DNA from: Planctomycetia bacterium
GTDB taxonomy: Bacteria; Planctomycetota; Planctomycetia; Pirellulales; PNKZ01
DNA: 64,000 nt
Direction: 5' to 3'
NCBI GenBank assembly: GCA_021413845.1
Contig: JAIOPP010000099.1
Span: 18,622-82,621 of the forward strand
In this document: in pieces, positions 1 through 8,762 of the stretch
How the letters are laid out: each line of letters starts with the position of its first letter
How positions within the stretch are numbered: the stretch's first letter is position 1
Notes under the pieces: generated by a model
The model's input: only the letters and a program-made list of their open reading frames with translations
What the model was told of the DNA's origin: nothing
The model's database searches: none
Program-made: the position numbers and the translations under genes

Positions 1-541
1 TGTTGTATAGTTCTTCGTTGATCGTCGTCCATTCGGGCGTCGCTTTCAGAGACGGATGCGCCGCGTCGACGTTCGTGATCGAGATCGGCTCTTGCGGGCC
101 GTGGCCGGTCGAGTGGACTCCGCAGAACTTAAACCATTCGTCGGTGCCGCTGCGGTAGCAATGCATGGCACAATGCAAGAGCACGGCTGGAGTGCCGGCC
201 TTATGCGGCGCGAGTACTTTGTCCATCCATTCCTGTTCCTTCACGCTCGCAAAACATTCGTCGTGCAGGATTACGTCGAAGCCTTTGGCCCACTCGGGAT
301 CTTCGTAGAGCTTGATCTTGGCATCGGTCGAACTGCCGCCGTCTTGCACGACGGTGAACTCGACATGGGCCCGAGCCGAAACGCCGTCGGCGATGATCCG
401 CTTTTGAAAGGTGTAGTCGTGGCAACAACCGCCGACGATCAGAAGCGCCTTAAGCGGCTTCGGCGGCTCGGCAGCGCGAGCACTCGGCGCGAAACTGATC
501 GCCGCGAGCGCGAGGAGTGCGAGAGACGTGAACTGTTTCAT
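1..541 (-). CDS. ThuA-like secreted protein (3' end cut by window edge)
   Basis: The reading frame runs leftward from an ATG at 541 and is still open at base 1, so at least 180 codons are present and the C-terminus is missing. The first 23 or so residues (MKQFTSLALLALAAISFAPS, then an ARA-AE cleavage site) form a typical Sec signal peptide. The mature part starts KALLIVGGCCHDYTFQK and contains CHDY, LLHCAMHCYR and GTDEWFKFCGVHSTGH. These match the ThuA-like class I glutamine-amidotransferase fold family (trehalose utilisation type), which is common in planctomycetes as secreted proteins of uncertain substrate. It is read in the same direction as the reductase upstream (123 bp gap). Family assignment is good; biochemical role is unknown. 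Confidence 0.82.
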   Translation of the reverse strand, partial: MKQFTSLALLALAAISFAPSARAAEPPKPLKALLIVGGCCHDYTFQKRIIADGVSARAHVEFTVVQDGGSSTDAKIKLYEDPEWAKGFDVILHDECFASVKEQEWMDKVLAPHKAGTPAVLLHCAMHCYRSGTDEWFKFCGVHSTGHGPQEPISITNVDAAHPSLKATPEWTTINEELYN

Positions 542-664
542 AGCGAATGTCCTTAAAAAAGGAGACGGGAGAACGATGCGAGCCCTAACACGATAGTTGC
601 CGCCGTGGGCGCAGGGAAGCGCCGCAGCGCGTGCCGCACGGCAATTCAAGCGATCGAAACCGGC

Positions 665-1714
665 TTATGCCGTCGGGCGAACGATCACCCGACCGGTGAC
701 GCCACCCTTGAGAATGCGCTCGACTTGCGCCGGCACATCGGCGAGCGCCGCTTCCGTGGCGAGTTCGGCGAGCAGCGGCAGGCGCCAAGCGTCGGCGAGG
801 TTCGACCAGATTCGCTCGCGCTGCGCCTGCGGACACTCGACCGAATCGATGCCGACGAGGTCGACCCCGCGCAAGATGAACGGCATCACCGTGAGCGGCA
901 CGTCCACACCGCCAACGAGTCCGCAAGCCGCGACGACTCCCATGCGGTTCATGCTGCGCACGAGCGTCGCGAGCGTGATTCCACCGACCGTATCGACCGC
1001 GCCGGCGAAGCGAGTTTTCAGCAAGGGCTTCGTCGTCGCATCTTCGACATCGGCGCGGGCAAGAAATTGCTTGGCGCCGAGCTTGGTGAGCAACTCCTTC
1101 GCCTCGGCTTTGCCTGTGACCGCGGTTACTTCGTAGCCGAGCTTCGCGAGCAGCCCGACGGCAATCGAGCCGACCCCGCCCGATGCGCCGGTGACGACGA
1201 CCTCGCCGCTTGCCGGGGCGACGCCGCGCGCGATGAGCGCTTCGACGCATTGCGCCGCCGTGAGCCCTGCCGTGCCGTAGATCATCGCCGCGCGCGGATC
1301 GAGCTTCGACGGCAGCTTCACGGCCCACGCGGCCGGCACGCGCACGTAGCCGGCCATGCCGCCCCAAGTGTTCTGCCCGAGGTCGTGTCCGGTGACGACG
1401 ACGGCATCGCCGACGCGAATCTCGGTCGCGGCGCCTGCCGTGTTCGCGACCGCGACGACGGTCCCCGCCGCATCGATGCCCGGCACGTGGGGGAACTTTC
1501 TGGTGACGGCGGGATTGCCGGTCGCCGAAAGGGCGTCTTTGAAGTTCAGCGAGGAATACGCGACCCGAATCAGGAGCTCGCCCGGGGGCAGTTCGTCGAT
1601 CGACTTGGTCGTGATTTCCCCCCGAACCCCGGCGGCGTCCTTCGTGACTAAGTAACAAGGGAAGCGAACGTCGCCGGCGGGTGCGTCGTTCGAGGATGGG
1701 GCGGCGTGCGACAT
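665..1714 (-). CDS. YhdH/AcuI-type NADPH-dependent quinone oxidoreductase (acrylyl-CoA reductase family)
   Basis: A 349-residue zinc-independent medium-chain dehydrogenase/reductase. Early in the protein VAYSSLNFKDALSATGN is the family's substrate-side motif, and VVTGASGGVGSIAVGLLAKL is the Rossmann NADPH-binding loop near the middle. SSLNFKD and the C-terminal GRVIVRP are typical of YhdH/AcuI proteins, which reduce acrylyl-CoA or related enoyl-CoAs in the cytoplasm. The frame is open upstream to an ATG at 1819, but the ATG at 1714 is preferred because AAGGGA lies nine bases before it and the family starts near this point. It is transcribed leftward, divergent from thioredoxin. The true substrate cannot be told from sequence. 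Confidence 0.85.
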   Translation of the reverse strand: MSHAAPSSNDAPAGDVRFPCYLVTKDAAGVRGEITTKSIDELPPGELLIRVAYSSLNFKDALSATGNPAVTRKFPHVPGIDAAGTVVAVANTAGAATEIRVGDAVVVTGHDLGQNTWGGMAGYVRVPAAWAVKLPSKLDPRAAMIYGTAGLTAAQCVEALIARGVAPASGEVVVTGASGGVGSIAVGLLAKLGYEVTAVTGKAEAKELLTKLGAKQFLARADVEDATTKPLLKTRFAGAVDTVGGITLATLVRSMNRMGVVAACGLVGGVDVPLTVMPFILRGVDLVGIDSVECPQAQRERIWSNLADAWRLPLLAELATEAALADVPAQVERILKGGVTGRVIVRPTA

Positions 1715-1911
1715 CGGCGTGGTTCCCTTCATGTCGGAGCGAAAGTCGGAATACGACGGCGGAGCGAACCATTCGAGCCGCTTTGCCGTAGAAAGCAACC
1801 GCCGTAAACGTCGAGACAAGTCGATATCTTACGGCTTCAAACCGCAATTGCGTGTAGCGTGTAAGAACTTCGGCTGGCCTCGGTATATCAGTGAGAGGGG
1901 CAGGTCGGGAC

Positions 1912-1940
1912 TTGGACGACAGCCCGGTGGACCCTATAAT
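1912..1940 (+). promoter_or_regulatory. Sigma-70-type promoter of trxA
   Basis: TTGGAC at 1912-1917 and a perfect TATAAT at 1935-1940 are separated by 17 bp. The element lies about 64 bp ahead of the thioredoxin ATG at 2004. It is one of the few near-consensus promoters in the window. Confidence 0.75.
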
Positions 1941-2003
1941 TCGCCTGCATTACAACTTCGTCGCCAACAGCCAATCAATAACTTTTCGTTGAGGAGTAGT
2001 CTC

Positions 2004-2330
2004 ATGGGTGCCAATACGGTCGAATTCACGGATGCGAATTTCGATGCGGAAGTACTTAAATCGGGCCAAGCCGTGTTGGTCGACTTCTGGGCTCCGTGGT
2101 GTGGCCCTTGCCGTCAGATCGCGCCGATGATCGATGCCTTAGCGGCCGAATATGCCGGTTCGATCAAGGTCGGCAAGGTCAACGTCGACGACAGCCCGCA
2201 AGCGGCCGGAGCTTACGGAGTGCAAAGCATTCCGACGTTGATGATCTTCAAGGGTGGCGAAGTGGTCGATCGCTTCGTCGGTGCGAAGCCGAAGAGCGTG
2301 CTGCAAGCGGCGCTGGATGCGGCTAAGTAA
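2004..2330 (+). CDS. trxA: Thioredoxin
   Basis: A 108-residue thioredoxin, the normal length for the family. The redox motif is in FWAPWCGPCRQIAP, with the cis-proline in SIPTLMIFKGGE. It reduces protein disulfides in the cytoplasm, with thioredoxin reductase as partner. The start at 2004 is set by GAGGAG at 1991-1996; upstream in-frame starts would add sequence with no homology. It stands alone between a consensus promoter and a strong intrinsic terminator, so it is probably a single-gene transcript. Confidence 0.96.
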   Translation: MGANTVEFTDANFDAEVLKSGQAVLVDFWAPWCGPCRQIAPMIDALAAEYAGSIKVGKVNVDDSPQAAGAYGVQSIPTLMIFKGGEVVDRFVGAKPKSVLQAALDAAK

Positions 2331-2333
2331 GCA

Positions 2334-2361
2334 GGGGTCGGGCGTCAGGGGTCGGGGGTCA
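2334..2361 (+). repeat. G-rich heptamer tandem repeat (about 4 x GGGGTCR)
   Basis: Four 7-bp units of the form GGGGTCG or GGGGTCA (one unit degenerate, GGCGTCA) follow the trxA stop codon. The G-runs at 2334-2337, 2340-2342, 2348-2351 and 2354-2358 satisfy a G-quadruplex pattern. The same heptamer recurs at 5984-6010. Confidence 0.8.
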
Positions 2362-2379
2362 GAAAACCAGAAGTCTTCT

Positions 2380-2452
2380 CGCGGGGAGGAGGCTGGGCCG
2401 AGGTGCTGCCGAGTTGCGGCGCTTCGGTCTTGCTTCCTCCTCGCGGTTTTTT
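2380..2452 (+). terminator. Rho-independent terminator after trxA
   Basis: A 14-bp stem is formed by 2380-2393 and 2432-2445, with all positions paired and two of them G-U wobbles. It closes a 38-nt loop. One G and then six T (2447-2452) follow. It is placed correctly for trxA. Confidence 0.85.
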
Positions 2453-2465
2453 ATGCCCTGAGTCG

Positions 2466-2930
2466 CTAGCTTTTGTTAACGAACTCTAAGAACTGCTCCG
2501 CAGACGTAAATCGATGTGATTCGGCTTCTGCTCGTCGAGCTTCGATTTTATCGAATAGGTTCTTTGTCGGGCGCACATCCAAGCGTCTCACTCCGTATTC
2601 CGTGTCGATCCATAGTAGGGATTCGTCGCCAGCGGAGAATTCAAACTGCTTTTCGTTTCGGAAGCGAACTCTCCAGAGCTTGAGATCTCTCAGATACTCC
2701 AAGTCCAAAGGATAATCTGAAAGAACGAAGAGGTATTCCGCCTTTGCAGGGAAGATTCCGCGCGCTCGCCAAGCATATTTCGTCTCTAGATTTCCAAAGC
2801 TTCGGTAGTGGGCCTCACCTGTGCCACCCGAACTGAGCAAGCTCCAAAGAAGCGAAATCGCCATCATTCCGATAATGACATTGAGCGCAGTTCGGAAGTA
2901 CGGTGACCTTTCCGTTTGGACTGCGGCCAT
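2466..2930 (-). CDS. Hypothetical single-pass membrane protein
   Basis: A 154-residue protein I do not recognise. A hydrophobic segment at residues 14-33 (LNVIIGMMAISLLWSLL) predicts one N-terminal membrane anchor, after a short cytoplasmic head. The rest is a soluble, charged domain of about 115 residues. Its DNA is visibly less GC-rich than the neighbours and uses more A/T-ending codons, which may point to recent arrival. It converges on the trxA terminator. No function is suggested by context. Confidence 0.55.
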   Translation of the reverse strand: MAAVQTERSPYFRTALNVIIGMMAISLLWSLLSSGGTGEAHYRSFGNLETKYAWRARGIFPAKAEYLFVLSDYPLDLEYLRDLKLWRVRFRNEKQFEFSAGDESLLWIDTEYGVRRLDVRPTKNLFDKIEARRAEAESHRFTSAEQFLEFVNKS

Positions 2931-3176
2931 CTAACACCGTGGTGGTGGACGTGAGCGTTTTTCAGACTGCTAGTCTAACGTTAGGGAAGTTCAGCACCAC
3001 ATGCATCGCCGGCGGCGTTAATCTTTCTGCAAAATCTCCAAACTGCCGTCAACTTCATCGCGCCGATTGCCGATTTACGTGGCTGTAAGACTTTGCCGGT
3101 TGTGGCGATTGCGCGGCCCTCGGGCTGCTAGCGTCGACACGACTTCGGCGACCCGATCAGCGGCGCGAGGTGCGGC

Positions 3177-5099
3177 ATGGCGAAGAAAACGCGGAACGAA
3201 ACCCGATCGCGAACCACGGACGAAACCGGCAGCCGGTTCTTGTCGACCGATACGCGCGTCGACCCGCCGCACGGAGAACGCCGCGAGGCGGAAGACGCGC
3301 TCGCCGGCGACGAACTTGCCGACGATGAACTCGGCGAATCGGCCCACGATGAGTCTGCCCACGACGACGCTTTGCTCGACGACGCGACGGTGCTTGAAGA
3401 CTCTTCCGTCGATGCGGAAAGCGATGCTCAAGAACTCGACGAGGTCGAGCCCGTCGTCGTCGACTTGGAAGCGGTCGAGTTGTTGCGCAATCAGGCGCGG
3501 CAATTGGCCGTGCATCTGAGGTCGCGGCAGCAAGAGTTGGATCGTCGCGAGTCGGAGTGGCAACGGCAACTGGCGCTGCACGATCAAGATCGTCGCACGG
3601 CGCAGGCCTGGCTTACCGAACGCCGGTTGGAGCTGGCCGACCGCGAGTCGGGCTTCGCGGCCCGCGAGGCCGAGATCGAGCAACGCTACATCAAGCTGAC
3701 GGAGATCCAAAGCGCAGCGACCGACGTGTGGAACGAAGTCGAAGCGGCGCAGCAGGCCCGTGATGAAGCGCTAAAGGAAATCGCCGACTTGGCGGCACGG
3801 CGCGAGCGCGAATTCGAAGAGCGCACCGCACAGGTCGCAATGGAAGCCGGCGCGGCGATGGCGGCGCAGCGCAGTGCTCTGGCGGAAGTCGAAGCGCGGC
3901 GCGAAGAACTGCAAGCGACGATCGACGACGTTCGCCGGCAGCAAGCGGAAATCGCTTCGCAACGCGCCGCGAGTCTTAACGAAGTCGAAGAGACCGTGGC
4001 TCGACACTACGAAGAGCTCCAGCGGACGAAAGCCGACTGGCAGGAATCGGTGCGACTGAAAGCCGCCGAGCACGAAGCCTTGGTGCTGGCGCGCGACGAA
4101 GCTTTCGAGCAGCGGCGCGCCGAGTTGGAACAACTGGCGATCGAGCATCAAACGCAGATTCAAGCGGCCCGAGCGGAAGCGGAGCGGAGCGCGCTGCGCA
4201 CGAGCGAAGAGCTGCGTGCCGAGCAGATCGAAGCGGCGCGCGTGCTCGAAGCCCGGCACGAAGACCTGCGCCGCCGGCGCGAAGAGATTGAGCGCACGGC
4301 CGCCGAGCCGAGCGAATATCAAGTGAAAATGCAGGCCGAGCTCGACGAGCGCGAAGCGGAGCTCGGTCGACGAGAATCGGCCGTCGGCGAACAGGAGCTA
4401 CGATTGAAGTCGGCGATGATCGAGTGGGAGCGACTGCGCGCGGAGTTAGAAGAACAACGGGAGCGATTGGCCGCGCAAAGCAGAAGCGACCGACTCGAAG
4501 CGGCGGAATTGCGGCGGCGCGCGGAAATGGAGTTGAACGAGCGGCGCGAGTCGCTCGAACGCCACGGCGAACAACTCGATTTCCGCCGCGCCGCGATTCG
4601 CCGAGAACAAGACGAGCTCGCCGCCTCGCAACGCGAAACGCTCGAGATGCGACTCGCCGCCGAAGAACTCTGGACGCAGCTCTCGGGCAGCGTCCCGCCG
4701 GCCGCTTTGACCGAACAAGTGGCCCGTCTGCGGGGCAAGTTGAGCGAGCAGTATCGCTTGGTGCAGATCGATCTTTCGGCGCAGGCCGGCGAGCTCGAAT
4801 CGTTGCGCGTCGACCTCGCGAACGAAAGCGAACGGATGCGGACGCAATCGCTCGAATTGCGGCGTTGGGCCGATGCCCGGAGCGAAGAGATCGAGCAGCA
4901 AGCGGCCTATCTCACGCACCGCGAAGCGGAACTCGAACGGCAAGACTCCGATCTGCTGCAGCGCGGCCAAGCGTGGCGACAAGAGCGGTTCCAACTCGAG
5001 CAGGAAGTTCGCCGACTGCAAAGTGAACTGCGCCGCGCAGGCCTGGAACTGCCGCCGCAACCCGCGATGGCGGAACGCCGCCGCGCGATGGCGATGTAG
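3177..5099 (+). CDS. Long coiled-coil protein of unknown function
   Basis: A 640-residue, very charged protein rich in Glu, Arg, Ala, Gln and Leu. Residues 1-100 are acidic and low-complexity (several DDEL/ESAHDE stretches). From about residue 100 to 625 the sequence is almost continuous heptad-like coiled coil, for example LELADRESGFAAREAEIEQR. There is no signal peptide, membrane segment or ATPase motif, so it is not an SMC protein. It probably forms an elongated cytoplasmic dimer, perhaps a scaffold or filament. The ATG at 3177 is preceded by GCGAGGTGC, a fair ribosome site. It converges on ilvE with a 15-bp gap. Confidence 0.72.
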   Translation: MAKKTRNETRSRTTDETGSRFLSTDTRVDPPHGERREAEDALAGDELADDELGESAHDESAHDDALLDDATVLEDSSVDAESDAQELDEVEPVVVDLEAVELLRNQARQLAVHLRSRQQELDRRESEWQRQLALHDQDRRTAQAWLTERRLELADRESGFAAREAEIEQRYIKLTEIQSAATDVWNEVEAAQQARDEALKEIADLAARREREFEERTAQVAMEAGAAMAAQRSALAEVEARREELQATIDDVRRQQAEIASQRAASLNEVEETVARHYEELQRTKADWQESVRLKAAEHEALVLARDEAFEQRRAELEQLAIEHQTQIQAARAEAERSALRTSEELRAEQIEAARVLEARHEDLRRRREEIERTAAEPSEYQVKMQAELDEREAELGRRESAVGEQELRLKSAMIEWERLRAELEEQRERLAAQSRSDRLEAAELRRRAEMELNERRESLERHGEQLDFRRAAIRREQDELAASQRETLEMRLAAEELWTQLSGSVPPAALTEQVARLRGKLSEQYRLVQIDLSAQAGELESLRVDLANESERMRTQSLELRRWADARSEEIEQQAAYLTHREAELERQDSDLLQRGQAWRQERFQLEQEVRRLQSELRRAGLELPPQPAMAERRRAMAM

Positions 5100-5114
5100 T
5101 CTCCGAGGCGAGCA

Positions 5115-5975
5115 CTATTGGCCGCGCGTCAGCTTCTTGAAGCGGGCCATGAGGTCGCGCGTGATCGGGCCGGGTTCGCCGTGGCCGATCGTGCGGCTAT
5201 CGACCTTCACGACCGGAATTACTTCCGCCGCGGTGCCCGTCAGGAAGCATTCGTCGGCGATATAGACATCGTGCTTCGTGAGCGGAATCTCGCGCACTTC
5301 CAAGCCCGCCTCGCGTCCGAGTTGGATCACGGCGTCGCGCGTCACTCCTTCGAGAATGCCGGCCTCGATCGAAGGGGTGAGCAACTGCTTGTGTCGGATC
5401 AAGAAGATGTTGTCGCCCGTGCATTCGGCGACCTCACCTTTGCTGTTGAGCATCAGCGCTTCGATGCAGCCGGCTTGCAGCCCTTCGATCTTCGCGAGGA
5501 TGTTGTTCAAGTAATTGAGCGACTTGATGCGCGGCGACAGGGCCGCCGGATGGTTGCGAATCGTGCTCGCCGTGATGATCTGGAGCCCCTTCTCGTAGAA
5601 CTCCGGCGGGTAGAGCGTGATCTTGTCGGCGATGATGATGATCTGCGGATCGCTGGTGCGCGTGGGATCGAGCCCGAGGCTCCCCGCGCCGCGCGTGACG
5701 ACGAGGCGGATATAGGCGTCGGACAGATTGTTGACGATCAACGTCTCGAGCACCGCGGCCGTCATCGCTTCGATCGAGATCGGGATCTCGAGCCAGATCG
5801 ACTTCGCCGACTCGTAGAGCCGGCGCAGATGCTCTTGCAGTTGGAAGACCTTGCCGCCGTAGCTGCGCAACCCCTCGAAGATGCCGTCGCCGTAGAGCAG
5901 CCCATGATCGTAGACGCTGATCTTGGCGTCGGCTTTGTCGTAGAACTTTCCGGCGATGTAAATTTTGAGAGACAT
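5115..5975 (-). CDS. ilvE: Branched-chain amino acid aminotransferase (PLP class IV)
   Basis: A 286-residue fold-type IV aminotransferase of the short bacterial/archaeal IlvE class. YDHGLLYGDGIFEGLRSY at residues 22-39 is the N-terminal family motif. SPRIKSLNYLNNILAK contains the PLP-binding lysine, and EALMLNSKGEVAECTGDNIF is the cofactor phosphate region. It should catalyse the last step of valine, leucine and isoleucine synthesis, or the first step of breakdown, in the cytoplasm. D-amino acid transaminase or aminodeoxychorismate lyase are less likely given the motif set. The leader just before the ATG is a pure C-rich heptamer tract with no Shine-Dalgarno site. Confidence 0.9.
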   Translation of the reverse strand: MSLKIYIAGKFYDKADAKISVYDHGLLYGDGIFEGLRSYGGKVFQLQEHLRRLYESAKSIWLEIPISIEAMTAAVLETLIVNNLSDAYIRLVVTRGAGSLGLDPTRTSDPQIIIIADKITLYPPEFYEKGLQIITASTIRNHPAALSPRIKSLNYLNNILAKIEGLQAGCIEALMLNSKGEVAECTGDNIFLIRHKQLLTPSIEAGILEGVTRDAVIQLGREAGLEVREIPLTKHDVYIADECFLTGTAAEVIPVVKVDSRTIGHGEPGPITRDLMARFKKLTRGQ

Positions 5976-5983
5976 GGGGGGAA

Positions 5984-6010
5984 GGGGTCGGGGGTCAGGG
6001 GTCGGGGGGC
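5984..6010. repeat. GGGGTCR heptamer tract in the ilvE leader
   Basis: Tandem GGGGTCG/GGGGTCA units on the + strand, together with a further six-G run at 5976-5981. They abut the ilvE start codon (5973-5975 on the opposite strand). The ilvE mRNA leader is therefore C-rich and its template strand has G-quadruplex potential. Confidence 0.8.
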
Positions 6011-6076
6011 AGTTCGGAAAAGCACGAGGCGGAACGGATGCGAAAGACTCAGGTGTTTTCTCGCGGTATCGTTCTT

Positions 6077-6093
6077 CGCTTGCGGTTTCGCGA
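6077..6093. repeat. 17-bp intergenic repeat, copy 1
   Basis: CGCTTGCGGTTTCGCGA here is identical to 17227-17243. Both copies are intergenic. Function is unknown. Confidence 0.5.
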
Positions 6094-6187
6094 ACGTTAC
6101 GAAATTCAATATCGATAAAGTCGGCGGCGCGAGCTGCGTGGCTCGGCCGCCGGCGAATGTGTTCGGGTGTCGTACGTTTTTGCTTCG

Positions 6188-6988
6188 CTACGGTTCGACG
6201 CGGCCTTCTACCAAGCGTACGATTCTATCGGCCTGTTCGGCAATGGCTAGGTCGTGGGTGACCATGACTATAGTGAGGTTTTCGCGTTCGTTCAACGACC
6301 GCAGGATGCGCAGAATGTCGTTGCCGGTCGAGCGGTCGAGGTTTCCGGTCGGTTCGTCGGCCAGCAACACTTTCGGTCCGGTGATCAAGGCTCGGGCGAT
6401 CGCGGTGCGCTGCATTTCGCCGCCGGAAAGCTCCCGCGGTTTGTGATGCAAGCGGTGCCCGAGGCCGACGATCTCTAACAGACGCTTAGCCTCGGCTTCA
6501 TGTTCGCGCCGGCGGCGCCAGTATTTGAAAACGCCGTCGGAAATCATGCTCGGCGACAGCACGTTCTCGAGCGCCGTCATTTCCGGCAGCAGATGATAAA
6601 ACTGAAAGATCAGGCCGAATTGCGTGTTTCGCAGCACGTCGCACTCGCGCGTCGGGCGGTTGTCGATCCGCCGGCCGTCGAGCCGAACCTCTCCCTGGTC
6701 GGGCCGATCGAGCGTGCCGAGCAGATGCAGTAGCGTACTTTTTCCGGAGCCGCTCGAGCCGATGATCGCGAGAAATTCCCCTCGATGCACTTGGAGCGTT
6801 GCGCCCCGCAGCACCGGAATCTTGTGCGCTCCTTTGAAGTAGTTTTTCTGTAGGTCGACCGCCTCGATATGGATCTGCTGCGGATCGACGACCGGGGCCG
6901 GATCGGCTTCCTCGGCCTTCAGCAATTGCAGGCGCGGCGAAAGGCGCTGCCCTTCGTCGGACGTTGGGCGCGGTTGCGAGGGAGACAT
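6188..6988 (-). CDS. lolD: ABC transporter ATP-binding protein, LolD/MacB type
   Basis: A 266-residue ATPase. Walker A is GSSGSGKST, the signature is LSGGEMQRTAIARAL, Walker B with the catalytic Glu is VLLADEPTGNLD, and the H-loop is VTHD. The pattern GEMQR plus DEPTGNLD is typical of the LolD/FtsE/MacB class. The first 40 or so residues form an extra N-terminal tail. It lies 75 bp downstream of a LolC/E-like permease in the same direction and probably energises it to move lipoproteins, or another lipid-linked substrate, out of the inner membrane. The exact substrate is inferred from family and partner only. Confidence 0.85.
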   Translation of the reverse strand: MSPSQPRPTSDEGQRLSPRLQLLKAEEADPAPVVDPQQIHIEAVDLQKNYFKGAHKIPVLRGATLQVHRGEFLAIIGSSGSGKSTLLHLLGTLDRPDQGEVRLDGRRIDNRPTRECDVLRNTQFGLIFQFYHLLPEMTALENVLSPSMISDGVFKYWRRRREHEAEAKRLLEIVGLGHRLHHKPRELSGGEMQRTAIARALITGPKVLLADEPTGNLDRSTGNDILRILRSLNERENLTIVMVTHDLAIAEQADRIVRLVEGRVEP

Positions 6989-7063
6989 GCTTCGTTCTCG
7001 GCGGTGGATCGGGCGAAGGGCGTGTAACGCATCTCGGGCGGGGCGGTTGCTGGTCGCGCGACG

Positions 7064-8689
7064 TTAATCGTAACGGAGCGCTTCGACCGGATGCATGCGC
7101 GCCGCGCGGAGCGCGGGCAAGATGCTCGCCCCGACGGCGATGCCGAGCGCGCCGACGACGATCATCGCGACCGTCGCAGGATCGACGATCGTAGGGATCT
7201 TATAGAAGTAATAGATCGACGGATCGAACACCTTTCGGCCGGTCACGTGGCTGAGGACGTCGGCGATCTCGTTGATGTAATGGACGAATGCGAGGCCGGT
7301 GATGAGCCCTCCTCCGGCACCGACGGCGCCGAGCGATAAGCCGTAGGCGAGGAAGATCCCCATGATGCCGCGCGACGAAGCACCGAGCGACTTCAAGATG
7401 CCGATGTCTTTGGTCTTCTCGACGACGATCATGAAGAAGATCGCGAGGATGCCGAAGCCGGCGACGGCGATGATGAGGAACAACAGGACGTTCAAGATCG
7501 CGGTCTCCATTTGCACGGCGGCGAGGAGCGCTCCTTGCTTATCGCGCCACGTCGACACGCGATACAACTGCGGATGGAACACGGCCTTGAGCTTGTCGCG
7601 GACGATGATGCCGTCGGCATCGTTCTTGAGTTTGATTTGAATCGAAGTCACGCGCGCGTTGCCGGTTTGCGGGTCGATCATGCCCCGAAGCTTCTGCAAC
7701 TTCTCGATCGGCACGAAGACGAACTGCGAATCGTATTCGCTCATTTTGCATTCGTAGAAGTCGGTGACCGTGAAGAGGTCGTCGATCGCGCGCGGCGGTG
7801 TGCCGGCGGCAGGAAGCGTGAGGCGGACGTCGTCGCCAGGCATGACGAGAAATTGTTCTTGGCCCGCGCGATCTTGGTAGCTCGCCAGCGCGATGCCGAG
7901 CACGAGGCCGGAATGCTGCTGCTTGGCGGGATCGAACGTGTTTTGCGACGGCGGCGCGGCAGGAAACGGATTCCCGGTCTTCACGGCCTCGGCCTGCGCG
8001 ATCTCGAACGCGTTTTGCGGCACGGCCGGCTTCGGCTGCGGCGCGGGATTGGTCGGACCGGCGGCTACGGCATACGGGGAGCTTGCCGCTGCGCCGTCGT
8101 TCGGCGATGTCGAAGGGGCGGGCCCGCGCAGCCCGAGCGGATCGTTGTCGGGCGGCTCGGCTTGCGTGTGGTTGAACGCGGCTTCATCGCGACGATGCCC
8201 CCAGCCGGCTTCGGCGAGCGAAGCGCGGCGGCCGTCTTGCGTGTCGTAGCCCGCCTCGCGGAGGTTGAAGCTGAAGTTCTTGCGGTTGTCGGGATGTTGG
8301 AGGAACTGCCCGAAGTCGCTCGCTTGCGATTGCGTTCGCGCATCGATGCCGATGAGCTGCACCGGCTGCGTGACCCATTGCCGCTGCACCTTATAGCTGA
8401 GCATCGCCGGGACGACGACGGTCGGCGTCATCCCTTCGATATACTCGCCGGCCGCCTTACGGATTTCGTTCATGTGCCACTGGGCATCGACGAACCCCTC
8501 GAGGCTCTGCGCCTCGAAGACGACGTCGGAGAGGACGCCGTGGATGCGGGCTTGCATCTCGACGGCGAAGCCCTTCATCACGCTATTGACGACGATCATC
8601 GTCGCCACGCCGAGCAACACGCTCACGACCGAAGCCAGCGCGATGTAGCGGGTCGAAAGATATTTGCGGCAGAGGAGGAAGACGTACAT
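7064..8689 (-). CDS. ABC transporter permease, LolC/LolE-like (FtsX domain), with a large periplasmic insertion
   Basis: A 541-residue inner-membrane protein with an N-terminal membrane segment (IALASVVSVLLGVATMIVV) at about residues 16-36 and three C-terminal ones forming an FtsX domain, in the usual MacB/LolE layout. Family members are around 400-420 residues. The excess is a Pro/Ala/Gln-rich low-complexity stretch at roughly residues 165-265 inside the periplasmic domain. The C-terminus ends ARMHPVEALRYD, the classic LolE/MacB ending. It is followed by its ATPase and preceded by lysS, all leftward. A role in lipoprotein release is likely but not proven. Confidence 0.85.
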   Translation of the reverse strand: MYVFLLCRKYLSTRYIALASVVSVLLGVATMIVVNSVMKGFAVEMQARIHGVLSDVVFEAQSLEGFVDAQWHMNEIRKAAGEYIEGMTPTVVVPAMLSYKVQRQWVTQPVQLIGIDARTQSQASDFGQFLQHPDNRKNFSFNLREAGYDTQDGRRASLAEAGWGHRRDEAAFNHTQAEPPDNDPLGLRGPAPSTSPNDGAAASSPYAVAAGPTNPAPQPKPAVPQNAFEIAQAEAVKTGNPFPAAPPSQNTFDPAKQQHSGLVLGIALASYQDRAGQEQFLVMPGDDVRLTLPAAGTPPRAIDDLFTVTDFYECKMSEYDSQFVFVPIEKLQKLRGMIDPQTGNARVTSIQIKLKNDADGIIVRDKLKAVFHPQLYRVSTWRDKQGALLAAVQMETAILNVLLFLIIAVAGFGILAIFFMIVVEKTKDIGILKSLGASSRGIMGIFLAYGLSLGAVGAGGGLITGLAFVHYINEIADVLSHVTGRKVFDPSIYYFYKIPTIVDPATVAMIVVGALGIAVGASILPALRAARMHPVEALRYD

Positions 8690-8762
8690 TTACCCATCCT
8701 TGGGTTTCGTTGGGCGGCTTGGTTTGTCGAAGCGGTTATTCTTCGGAAAGTGGGAGGATGGG

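Noticed and set aside
605..1651. Long rightward open frame opposite the reductase gene
   Set aside because: It is the antisense of a clear reductase. Its protein is Arg/Asp-rich with no family motif, as expected for shadow frames in GC-rich DNA.
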